From Opisthocomus hoazin (lineage: Eukaryota; Chordata; Aves; Opisthocomiformes; Opisthocomidae): a stretch of 64,000 bases of DNA. The notes beneath the pieces were generated by a model. The model was given only the letters and a program-made list of their open reading frames with translations, was not told where the DNA came from and made no database searches. Positions 1 through 9,921 of the stretch are shown here, piece after piece. The position numbers and the translations under genes were made by a program. Position 1 is the first letter of the stretch. Every line of letters begins with the position of its first letter. The stretch is taken from positions 5,208,001-5,272,000 of the forward strand of contig NC_134440.1 in assembly GCF_030867145.1 (NCBI RefSeq), written 5' to 3'.

Positions 1-359
1 ACGTGAGGGGAAGGAGGGCAAGATGGTGAGCCAGGCGCAGAAGAAGGCTCCGGCAGGGCACACGAGCCCCAGCCTGGTGCCCTGCTACGTGCTCACCCTT
101 GGTGCAAGAAGGGACCGCCTTCGGAGGGCAAAATCCCCAGAGAAGGATGCTGGGAGCAAGGGATATGTGGGGCAACCAGAGGGCTCAAGGCTGCACAGAG
201 GAGTGTTGGCCATGCCAGTCTTGGAGCCTCTGTCTACGCCGGGGGGAGCGGAGAAGCAGGAGGACCCCCGGTCTCCACAGACCACGTCTCTCCTGGGTCT
301 GCTGCTGCCAGTCCCCAGCTGAAGTCTGCCCAGCTCAGGCCATCTTGGCAGGAACTGTC

Positions 360-470
360 TGCCTCACTAATTTAATGAGCCCTTAGCTTAATGCATGGCA
401 AATCCTGACATAAATAAAATAAAACATGTCAAAGTGGAACTTCTCTCCAATTACAATTCATTAGCGAGCT
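360..470. promoter_or_regulatory. AT-rich island, candidate enhancer
   Basis: Contains CTAATTTAATGAGC, overlapping AATAAA hexamers (near 411-418) and CCAATTACAATTCATTAGCG, a cluster of ATTA/TAAT homeodomain cores. The AATAAA pair could also be the 3' end of a plus-strand gene to the left. Confidence 0.3.
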
Positions 471-3084
471 CTGAGCTGCGGGCCTGACCACAATCAATAC
501 TCTTGGTTGGGGAAAAAGCAATTTGTATCCCTCCCTGGGGACCTCAGGAGGAGACAGGTCCACCCCACAGTTGGAGGAGGACCTGCCTTCACAGCGGGGT
601 CCCACGTGGGTCCTATCTGGCCTGGGACCCCTGTGCGTGGCACAGGGACACGGACATGGCCTTCCTTCCCTCCCCTTGCCCCTCCATGGTGCAGAACGCA
701 CACACTGTTGGGGTCTTGGTGTGACCTGAGATGGGTTGGCCATAGAGGAGATGAGCTCCTGATGGCTTCATGGGGACATGCCCAGGCTCCCCACGTACCC
801 TCTTCTTGTAGGAGCTGTTACCTGACTGAGGGGCTGGTGTCAGCAATGCCCACCCAGATGTCTGTTATCGCCTGTCCACCTGTCCAGGTGTTTTTGGCCA
901 TTCTCCATCACCATGACCACTGGGTGAGGAGGTCCCAGTGGCCTGATCTTATATGAGTGGGGCCATTGTGTGCAGTAGCTGTGACATGGACCTCTCTGCT
1001 ACCCGGGTTATTTGGAGGCTTTGGAGATCAGTGATGGGGCCAGAGGACGCAACACTGCTCTGGCCAGGAGCTACTTTTAGCCAACAAGTGGGGCATAGTC
1101 ACCTTGTTGGAGAGCTATGGTCGCTCTGTGGAGCACAGCGTGCCAAGGTGAGCTTGCAGACGTGTAGTTGCTGCCTGTCCCTCAGCACCCACTGTCCCTG
1201 CAGACCCAGAGCAGTGCTGGATCCAGCCGAGGGCATTGGGCCAGCTGCCCTGGCTGTCTCCTGGGGTTCTCTGCCCGGGGAGCTGGGATATCCCTCTCCT
1301 GCTCCCACCTCTCCTGCCTACAGGCTTTACAAATTCTCCCATTAAATTCAGGGACAAAGTCCTTGGGAAATGGTGGTAGCTCCCACAAAAGAGGTCATCA
1401 GGTCTGGGTTAGATGGCTTTTGGCAACAGATGTCTTGGCCAGTCATGAGAGAAGTAGGAACCTGGCCTACATCATGTGGGAGGTCAGGCTCGATGATCTG
1501 CTTGTCCCTTCTGGCCTCAAAGCACCATGACACCATCAATGCATAGGGCTGGTCTTGAGAGCCTGAGGGGAAGCGGGACAGGTTGTCATCTCAGACTTTC
1601 CCATGCTGGTATCTCCAGGCGCTTTGGGCTTTGCCCCGCTGATCCTGCCCTGCTGGAGTTTAGACAGAGTATTTGCAGACCAAACACTTCTCTCTGAAGA
1701 TTTTGTTCCGCCATTTCCAAGTTTTATGCTTGATTTTGATGAAATGTGACACTCAGGATAGTTCTTGAACATGTCCCCTGTGGCTCCCTCACTGCTCTTT
1801 GGTCCTCTGTTCCTCCACCAAATGGATATATTAGGGATGCAGCCCGTGCTGCCAGATGAAATTGTCCTCCCTGGGCTTCCTGGCACAGAATTGTTTCTTT
1901 CCAGACTTTAGCATACAAAATGTTCACTGCCAAATTACAGCGACAAGGAAAGTGCTGTGCCAAGACCAATGCATCAACCTCATTTAACAACAGTTCATTA
2001 GAGGTGGAAGTTTTCTTGAATGAGATGTATTTCATCTGGGGAGCGTACCTGCCTGGCCCAGGTACAGGTCCGTGGAACAGAAGCGTTGTGTGCTGTCTCT
2101 CAAGACGCTCGTCTCATCTGCCGAAGCCTCTGAGATGGGTTCATTTATGCGGTGAATGCCTCCAGAATGATTCTTCTCCTTTATTAGATCAGCCCAAAGT
2201 GCTGTGAGTTATCCCTGGGTGCTACTGAGGAGAACAGCAGCAGGTTCAGCCAAGCTCGTTGGAGGAATGAGTTACCGAGAAACGTGTGGATGCTTCCGAC
2301 TGTGACTGTACCCCCACATTTAAAAAAAAAATAATTAAAAAATAGCTTCTTTAAGGCAAATGCTTTAAAAACACTTTCCCCCTGCCAGAAAGCATGGAGA
2401 GGAGACGCTGCTTTGAAAGGTTCTTTCTGAAACGCGGCATTAGCGTGGGGAACAACCTGAGGTGGGACGGTGTCTGCCGCACACGTGGCTGAGCTCCGTG
2501 AGCGCGGGGAGCCGGCTCCCAGGGCACGGGGGGGTGCGGAAGGCGCACGTGTCCGACGTGCAGGCTCTTCAGTTGCGGAGTCACCGCTGTGGCTCCGGCG
2601 TGGCGTCACCAGAGAGCCGGCAGCACAACCGAGACACGGAGCATCGTTAAAAAAATAGCCACACTCCAATTGTCGGCTCTGAATGATGATCTGGGCAGCG
2701 GCTGCAGATGCCATCAGCAATTTACCTTCCGGAGGGAAAGTGCTCAGCGTTTCCACACACCGCATCCACGTTAAAGCGTCTGGAGGCAGATGCCCGAAAT
2801 CAGAAGCATCCTGACACGGCGTGCCTGATCGGCAGCAGGGCAGCGCGTGTGGCTGAGCACGCCGCAGCCGGTACCCGTCAGCAACGAGGCACAGAAAGCT
2901 CGCAGACACCTTTGGGAAAACTCGCAAGGATGTCCCCGGAGCAGAGAGGAGGGCTGGGAAAGCCTCGGAAATCCCCCGGAGAGGCAGGGTCCAGCACATC
3001 TGCTTTACCCCTTCAAAGCCATCAGACCTGCCCGTAGCTTTTGCACTGCTGGGTTTCAAAACAGCTCTTGATAGGGAAACGACT

Positions 3085-3350
3085 GCAGATCAACAGATGA
3101 ATGCAGTTTTATTTTGTTCTTGATCTACATCTTGTATTTCCCTGGTACACGTTCAGCTGAGGTGTTTTTTAAAACGGCTTTCGATCATTTTCACTCTGCT
3201 GCTGCAATACTACTAATTGGTAACTGGAACTGTTTGATGGGATTTACGTATATTTTGAAAGAGAAAAAGAATAACATGCAACAACACCACAATTTTTAAA
3301 ATGCAAATGCAGCAGGAACGTCATGAAACCATTTCTTTCAAATGCACCGA
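3085..3350. promoter_or_regulatory. AT-rich island with octamer motif
   Basis: A non-repetitive AT-rich stretch next to a CR1, containing CTAATTGG and the POU octamer ATGCAAAT (around 3301). Non-coding by frame inspection. Enhancer function is inferred from composition and motifs only. Confidence 0.3.
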
Positions 3351-3708
3351 AAACATCCTGTGATTTTGAAAGAATCCTCTCTCCCAGGCATGTTTGCTGC
3401 TGGAAAGGCTGCGACGCTCGATGCCAGCGCCCTGACCAGCTCTCGCCGTGGCGAGGTCTGTAGCTACCCCATACCTGCCCGGGCAGGAGCAGCAACTCAG
3501 CACACGCTGAGATTTCCGCAGGAACATGTGCCAGGCGTTCGCAGCAGCGGGTGGCACTCGCGTTTCCCCGCCGGGCCCACCTCGCTCGCGGTGCGTGGGA
3601 TGGCTGCTGCTCCAAACGGCTGGCGGGGATTTTTATCCCCCCCGGTTGCTGTGTGGGGCTGCGCCCGGCAGCCAAACTCTGCCCTGACGGAGGATGAGCT
3701 CCCAGAAT

Positions 3709-4333
3709 CACAGAACCACAGAATGGTGGGGGTTGGCAGGGCCCTCTGTGGGTCCCCCAGCCCAACCCCCTGCCCAAGCAGGGTCACCCAGAGCAGGCTG
3801 CACAGCACCGCGTCCAGGCGGGTCTGGAATATCTCCAGAGAAGGAGACTCCACAGCCTCCCTGGGCAGCCTGGGTCAGGGCTCCGTCACCCTCACAGGGA
3901 AGAAGTTCTTCCTCGGGTTCAGCTGGAGCTTCCTCTGCTTCAGTTTGTGCCCGTTGCCCCTTGTCCTGTCGCTGGGCACCACTGAACAGAGTCTGGCCCC
4001 ATCCTCCTGACCCCCACCCTGCAGATATTTATTGGCATTTCTAAGGTCCCCTCTCAGCCTTCCCTTCTCCAGGCTGAACAAGCCCAGCTCCCTCAGCCTC
4101 TCCTCATAGGAGAGATGCTCCAGTCCCCTCCTCATCCTCGCAGCCCTCCGCTGGACTCTTTCCAGTAGCTCCTCGTCTTTCTTGAACTGGGGAGCCCAGA
4201 ACTGGACACAGCACTGCAGATGGGGCCTCCCCAGGGCAGTGTAGAGGGGGAGGAGAACCTCCCTGACCTGCTGGCCACACTCCTAATGCACCCCAGGATC
4301 CCACTGCCCTTCTTGGCAACCAGGGCACGCTGC
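3709..4333 (-). mobile_element. CR1 LINE, 3' part (about 620 bp)
   Basis: Reverse-oriented CR1 starting with CACAGAACCACAGAATGG (the element's 3' end) and running through the conserved 3' UTR and the end of ORF2. It is 5'-truncated like almost all CR1 copies, and closely similar to the copies at 5.3, 20.4 and 28.3 kb. Confidence 0.93.
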
Positions 4334-5260
4334 CATCACGTCTGATTTCCCCGGTAACATCTTACAGCCTCCGACGCGATCTCCTGTAACCATAGAGACA
4401 CAGAAGCAGTGCGCAGCAACACTTTTCCACGTTGGGGTTTTTTTTTCCTCCCTCTTTGATGCTGTCAGCCTCCACGGGTACGCGATGACTCGGGCTGTTC
4501 CCAGAGCAAAAGCTGAAAATATTAAGCGAATACAAAGGGTGAATTTTTCTATGTGGTGTGGGGGGGAGCACTCTGTCAAAGCTTATCTTTCCTCTGAGCA
4601 CCGCGCTGCCTGTGAAGCAAAGGTCTCTGTCTCACCAGTGGGCACCTCTTCCCATTTAATGAGGAGTCTGTAATGAACTTCTGACCCAGGCTTTGCTTTG
4701 ACACATGCAGCTCAGCATCTTCTCTCCTGGGAAGTTGGTCCTGACAGCCTTGGGACAGGAGGAAAGAGAAGATGGGGGAATACGCGTGGTGGGAGCTCTG
4801 CTCTGCTGCACAGGGGGGTTTGGGAGCTGCAGACAACCATCCGCTGTGATTTGAGGGGAAAACACCACCAAGAACCAGTGTCCAGTGTCCCAAGAACCGG
4901 CAAGAACCTCCCGTCAGCTCTGCACCTGGGCTGTCCCCTAAGAGCTTTGGAGCGTTTGCCAAAAGACGGGGCTCTTTGTGGTCCTTCCAGTGCTGGGGAC
5001 AGAGGTTAAGGCTGCCCAGGTCCCAGCAGAAATGGTTTCTCTTGGATATATCGTGCACCAAAGCATGCTCACTGGGTAAGGACCAGCAGGGACCCACAGG
5101 AGGTGTGAATTTTGTAGCAGCTGTGACTCATCCTGGCCTTGGCAAGTGCGATGGGGATGGATCTCAAATGGCTCTGGAGCTTGCATGGAGCAGGTGCCTG
5201 CCCTCGAGGACAGCCGGGAGAGGAGCCGCCCGGGGCCTGCCTTTGCTGTTTGCCAGTTAT

Positions 5261-5682
5261 CACAGAGTCACAGAATGGTGGGGGTTGGCAGGGCTCTCTG
5301 TGGGTCACCCAGCCCAACCCCCTGCCCAAGCAGGGTCACCCACAGCAGGCTGCACAGCACCGCGTCCAGGCGGGGCTGGAATATCTCCAGAGAAGGAGAC
5401 TCCACAGCCTCCCTGGGCAGCCTGGGCCAGGGCTCCGTCACCCTCAGAGGGAAGAAGTTCTTCCTCGGGTTCAGACGGAGCTTCCTCTGCTCCAGTTTGT
5501 GCCCGTTGCCCCTTGTCCTGTCGCTGGGCACCACTGAACAGAGTCTGGCCCCGTCCTCCTGACCCCCACCCTGCAGATATTTAGAGGCATTTCTAAGGTC
5601 CCCTCTCAGCCTTCTCTTCTCCAGGCTGAACAAGCCCAGCTCCCTCAGCCTCTCCTCGTAGGAGAGATGCTCCAGTCCCCAA
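5261..5682 (-). mobile_element. CR1 LINE, 3' part (about 420 bp)
   Basis: Same subfamily and orientation as the copy 1.5 kb to the left, starting ATCACAGAGTCACAGAATGG and breaking off after CTCCAGTCCCC. No ORF2 catalytic part is present. Confidence 0.93.
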
Positions 5683-6845
5683 TGTCTCATCCCGGTGCCT
5701 GCTCCTGAAGGTTGTGCAGCCCCTGCAATGCCTGGGAGACGCGAGAAGAACGGGTGGAGGGGAGCAGGGTATGGTTTGGTCTGAACATGACGGTCACTCC
5801 TGCCTGTGGTTCCAGTGCCAGCCCCAGCTTCCAGACCAGGCTGGGGTGGGGACTCCTTTGCAGCATGGCAGGATTCTCTTAACCTCCGTGGCACAGATGC
5901 AACCGAGATCACCTATTTCCAGCGCAGACCCTGGGGCTGCATCTACATCCTTGGTCCTGTGCAGGGGAGGGCAAGGAGCTGGTGCTTTGCTGACTCTCAG
6001 AGCAGCCGGAGTGCAAGGGAGGAAGAAACAGCCCATCTTTCCTCCCCAAACCAAGCATGCTCTCTCTGCTGGGTGCCCAGAGCATCCCTTGGGGAGCACC
6101 CAGGAGCCATCCTGGGGAAGGGACCGACTGCGGGGAGCTGTGGTGCATCCGATGGTGTGAGCCCACACGGCGCTGGGAGCCGCTGCTCTGCGGAGGGGGA
6201 GCAGAATGTGGCTCCCCTGTGACAATCCCCTGCCAGTGCAGGCGCTGGTCGGGGAGGGTTTCAAATCCCTCCCTGTCCCAATCCATCCGTGCGTATCCTG
6301 TGGTTCCTCGGAGCGTGGCTGGCCAGATGTGGGGTAACAGCCCACAGGTCCAGCACACAGCGAGTGCGTAATCTGCTCTGCGGGAGCAAAGAGCTGGGGG
6401 AAGAAGGACTTTGCAGGACGGTGTCCGCACTGACACCAGAAGCGTCGCAACGAGCACTGCCCAGGCTGGTGCAGTCACCTTCCCCGGGCACAGCTCAGGC
6501 TCGCAGCACCCAGTGCCACGGGGACAACCCCCTGTGGTCCCCAGAGCCGGCATCCCCCGGGAAAGGAGCCGGTGGGAGGGAGCATCGTCCACTGCTGTCA
6601 GTGGCGAGTCCAGCACCGCTGAGAGCCCTCAGCTGGGTGCTGCGGCTGGGGGGTCCCACTATGGGGAACATTAGGGGAAACTGGAGGGGGGGGGACACAC
6701 AGGCCCACAAGCATGGACTGAGTGCCAGCAGACGCTGTGCTGACCCCGTCCTGCCCACCAGCAGTAGACACAGCTTTGAATGTCCCTCTTTTTTATATAT
6801 ACTTTTAATATATATATATTTAGAACATAATTATTGCTCTGTACA

Positions 6846-6851
6846 TTTATT
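6846..6851 (-). terminator. Possible minus-strand poly(A) signal
   Basis: Plus-strand TTTATT at 6846-6851 reads AATAAA on the minus strand. Downstream on that strand (lower coordinates, to about 6790) the sequence becomes A/T-rich, like a 3' UTR end. No coding exon of a minus-strand gene is seen nearby, so it may be an isolated hexamer or the end of a non-coding RNA. Confidence 0.2.
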
Positions 6852-7352
6852 CTGCACCATTGCAGAGGACAAAAGGCCAAGCGATGCGTTCGAGGCTGAG
6901 AAGATGCCGGGACAGGAGAGAGGAGCACGCACAGGAGGCTCCGGAGCTCCAAGCTCCTGTCGGCCGAAGCCGAGGAACGGGGAGCACGGTCCCCCTCTCC
7001 GCGCTCTGCTCCGGAAGCCGGCGCTGGTGCATTGCCCAGGAGAGCGGGAGCGATGGAGCCAGCCAGGGGACGGCTGTGGTGCAGTCGCAGCGACGGTGCT
7101 TGGCTGCAGGGATGCTCTGAGGGCGTGCTGGTCGCCCTTAGCCGGAGAGGACCAGCAGCAAGGGACGCTGCTGTCCCTGCCGTCACCCCGTGCTGGCTCC
7201 ACACGTCCCCTGGAGATGCCCCAGCAGGACAGGGGAGCTCTACTGAGCTTGGAGAGCAAAGCTGGCTCCCAGCTGCGAGCTGGCGCTGAGCACAAGCAGC
7301 AGCAATGCTGTAACTCCAGTGCTGGCATTCGACAGGGATCTTATCCTCTCTC

Positions 7353-7393
<41 letters not shown>

Positions 7394-7394
7394 C
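7353..7394. repeat. (TA)n/(TATG)n microsatellite
   Basis: An alternating TA tract with two TATGTATG interruptions, directly before the C-rich tract. A second short TA tract lies at 6796-6822. Confidence 0.9.
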
Positions 7395-7439
7395 CCAAAA
7401 AATCCTGGGGGGCCTTTGCCTTGATCCCTTCTGCCTGTC

Positions 7440-8870
7440 CTCACAATGGTCCCACCAATTATGGGTCCCCTTCCCCAGCATCCCCTTGGCTGTGCCCCCT
7501 CCCTCGCCCCTCTGCTGCCCACAGGTACCCCCCCTCCTGCTCTGACCTCCAGCATCACCCCCTTCACTCCCACGAAAGCTGTGGCACCCCCGGGACCCTC
7601 CGCTGTGGCTCCCACGCGCTGTCCCCCTTGCACTGGCACCCCTCCTCATGGCACCCTGTGCCCACCCTCGCCCCGGCACCACCCCTTGTGCCCCCCCCCC
7701 CATATTCCCCTGCATACTCAAAGCAGACTCCCCCCCCCAGCAGTGCTCCCTGCTCCCGAACCCCCACCCCTCCCGTGTCCCCCACAGCGATCCCCCAAGT
7801 CACCGCCCCCCCCGCAGCCCTGCACCCCCGTGGGTACCCCCGTGGGGGGGCTCTGCCACCCTCCTGGCCATCCCCCACCGAACCCCATGGCCCCGCAGCC
7901 ACCTGCCCCCCCCGCATTTCCACAGCAGCCCACCGGCACTGCTCCTCCCTGCAGTGTCCCCCCCCTGCGTCCCCAGGGTCCTCCTGTGGTACCACACCCA
8001 CTGCAGCCCCCTACCACCCTGCTCCCCCGGCCCCTGTAGCACCACGTTCCCCTGCATCACCCCCCCATCCTCCCCCCGCATGATGGTACCCCACCCCCCG
8101 CACCCCACAGCCCGCCGGGGTACACATCCCCCCGCACCCCCCCATCCCCAGGGTCCCACACCCCCCTGCAGCCCCCGTTGCACCTCACCCCCCTGCATCT
8201 CTACACCCCCTCGCACCCCCCGACACCCCCTGCATCCCCACGGTGCCCATCCCCCTGCACCCCCAACACCCCCTCACCCCTCCCTCAATGCCCAGGGTTC
8301 TACATCCCTCTGCACCCCCCCACTCCCCGCATCCCCAGGATCCCACATCCCCCTGCACCTCCCCGCATCTCCGGGGCCCCACATCCCCCTGCACCCCCCG
8401 GCATCCCCAGGGTCCCACATCCCCCTGCACCAGCCCCCTCCGCATCTCCGGGGTCCCACATCCCTCTGCACCCCCCCCTCCGCATCCCTGGGGTCCCACA
8501 TCCCCCTGCACCCCCCCACTCCCCGCATCCCCGCGATCCCACATCTCCCTGCACCTCCCCGCATCCTCGGGGTCCCACATGCCCCCCACCCCCCGCATCC
8601 CCGGGGTCCCACATCCCCCGCACCCCCCCGGCACTATATCCTCCACACCCTCCCGCATCCCCACGCTACCCCCCCCCCCGCATCCCCACCCAGCCCCCTC
8701 CCCCCGCAACCCCCACACCCTCCTGCCTCCTCCACAGCCGCTGCATCCCCCCGCCACCACACCCCCCGCATCCCTCCACCCCCCGCACCCACACTCCGCC
8801 CCCCCCCCCCCCCCCCACCCCGGGCCCCACCCCGGCCCCCCCCCGCCTCCCGCAGCCCAATCAGGGCGGC
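7440..8870. repeat. C-rich low-complexity tract with 34-43 bp minisatellite
   Basis: The plus strand is extremely C-rich and G-poor over 1.4 kb. Between about 8290 and 8640 it resolves into about nine tandem variants of a unit opening CATCCCCCTGCACC and ending GGGGTCCCA, of variable length (about 34-43 bp). The minus strand is therefore packed with G-runs able to form G-quadruplexes. Unit lengths are not multiples of three, so the long proline-rich ORFs here are not credible genes. Confidence 0.85.
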
Positions 8871-8950
8871 CTGGGCGAATTCAAACCCCGGCCCCGCAAC
8901 CACCGCCGGCTCCGCTGCGTTTCCCCGGGCCGGGAGCGGGGCCCGGCCCG

Positions 8951-8998
8951 ATGGGCTCGGGGGGGGCCGCGACCCCCGTGTGCATCCCGGAGCGCAGG
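8951..8998 (+). CDS. Candidate first coding exon, gene unknown
   Basis: Inside the CpG-rich block an ATG opens a 16-codon frame (M-G-S-G-G-A-A-T-P-V-C-I-P-E-R-R) that reaches a strong splice donor, CGCAG|gtgagc, after about 8998. I do not recognise the peptide and cannot find a downstream partner exon in the window, so this may be a chance ATG and donor or the start of a lineage-specific or non-coding transcript. Confidence 0.2.
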
Positions 8999-9261
8999 TG
9001 AGCCGGGGGGGGGGAACCGGGGTATGGAAACGGGAAAGTTGGGAGCTGCACCGGGCGCGGCACCGCAGGGCGGGGGGGGGCAGCGCTACCGGTACCGAGT
9101 GCTTCCCCCGCGCCCCGCACCGAGTGCTTCCCCCCGGGTCTGAGCCGCTGCCGGGTGGGGCTCCCTGCGGGGAAGGGGGGGCCCGGGAAGGTGGGGTGGC
9201 CCCGGGGTGGGGTGTGGGGGAATGTGGCCCCGGGGGTCTGTGACAGCCTTTTGGAGGGGGG

Positions 9262-9296
9262 GAAAGAAAGAAAGAAAGAAAGGAAAAAAAAAAAAG
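9262..9296. repeat. (GAAA)n and poly-A microsatellite
   Basis: Five GAAA units followed by an A tract on the plus strand, inside the CpG-rich block. Confidence 0.9.
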
Positions 9297-9845
9297 ATAT
9301 TTTGGAAGAAATATCGCTCCTAGGTGGGGAAATTGGGGTGGGGATTCTGGGGAAGAAGAAGTCGAAAACAGGGGAATTCTGCAGCTGCTGCGAAACGGCC
9401 GATTTCAGAGTTCTTCTAGCAGAAAATGACGGGGTGTCTGCGAAAGACCCCTTCTGCTGGGGGGGCCCTTGGAGGCTGCCCACCCCCTGGGTCCGGAGAG
9501 CCGGACCTGAGAAACTTCCGAATGAAACCCAGCTGGTTTCTCCCCCCCGGAGCCGTGGGTCGGTGCCGGAGCAGGGCAGAGCCGCCCGGAGCCGGGGGAC
9601 CGAAGCCACCAGCCCAAGGCCCCAAGCACCCCGACGCGGGAGCCGGTGGCACCCCGACCACAGCCCCCGGGAAGGGTCGGAGCCGCGGGAGCTCCCCGCG
9701 CGATGCCGGGGCTGCCGGCGAGCCCAGCCCGTGGCAGAGGGAACCCAGCTCCCCGCGGCCCTGGGAAGGCTGAGCGAGCCGGGGACGGCTTTTGGTGCAG
9801 AGCCTCATGTCAAACGTGAGGATGAAAGCAGTTCGCGGGGGCCGG

Positions 9846-9921
9846 TGTGGGGTTTGGCACTGGGTGTGGGGTTTGGCACTGGGTGTGGGGTTTGGCACTG
9901 GGTGTGGGGTTTGGCACTGGG
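9846..9921. repeat. 19-bp minisatellite, 4 copies
   Basis: Four perfect head-to-tail copies of TGTGGGGTTTGGCACTGGG, inside the CpG-rich block. The perfect identity suggests recent expansion and likely length polymorphism. Confidence 0.95.

Larger units (their letters stand above)
1..3708. other. No gene recognised; three AT-rich islands
   Basis: I see no supportable exon. AT-rich islands at about 360-470, 2280-2420 and 3085-3350 stand out from the GC-rich background and are candidate regulatory elements. Between 2450 and 3000 the sequence is CpG-richer; the long minus-strand frame there (2184-3059) is not protein-like. A weak CR1-like 3' end may lie at about 1480-1522. Confidence 0.5.
4334..7440. 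other. No gene recognised around CR1 copy
   Basis: Apart from the CR1 at 5261-5682, the TA microsatellites and a lone minus-strand AATAAA, this GC-rich stretch shows no exon I can support. Long frames on both strands near 5.8-7.5 kb lack any recognisable domain. Confidence 0.45.

Noticed and set aside
1480-1522. Possible very old CR1 3' end (GTCAGGCTCGATGATCTGC)
   Set aside because: The similarity is limited to about 40 bp and lacks the terminal octamer, so I did not list it as an element.
2184-3059. 291-residue minus-strand frame
   Set aside because: Starts and ends in unrelated composition, crosses an AT-rich poly-A tract and has no recognisable domain.
5268-5912. Protein-like frame repeated at 3.9, 5.3, 20.2 and 25 kb
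   Set aside because: The recurring peptide is the translation of the CR1 3' end, a common false gene call in birds, and is not a host gene family.
6289-7545. 418-residue plus-strand open frame
   Set aside because: Runs through a TA microsatellite and GC-rich sequence, has no domain or protein-like composition, and overlaps comparable frames on the other strand.
8290-8640. CRISPR-array-like regular repeats
   Set aside because: Units are head-to-tail variants with no unique spacers, and the genome is vertebrate. It is a minisatellite.
7648-9243. 531-residue proline-rich open frame (and overlapping 321- and 252-residue frames)
   Set aside because: All three plus frames are open because the DNA is C-rich and nearly stop-free. 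Minisatellite unit lengths vary and are not multiples of three, so a protein repeat would not hold its frame. I considered PRR36, a proline-rich gene at human 19p13.2, but nothing specific supports it.
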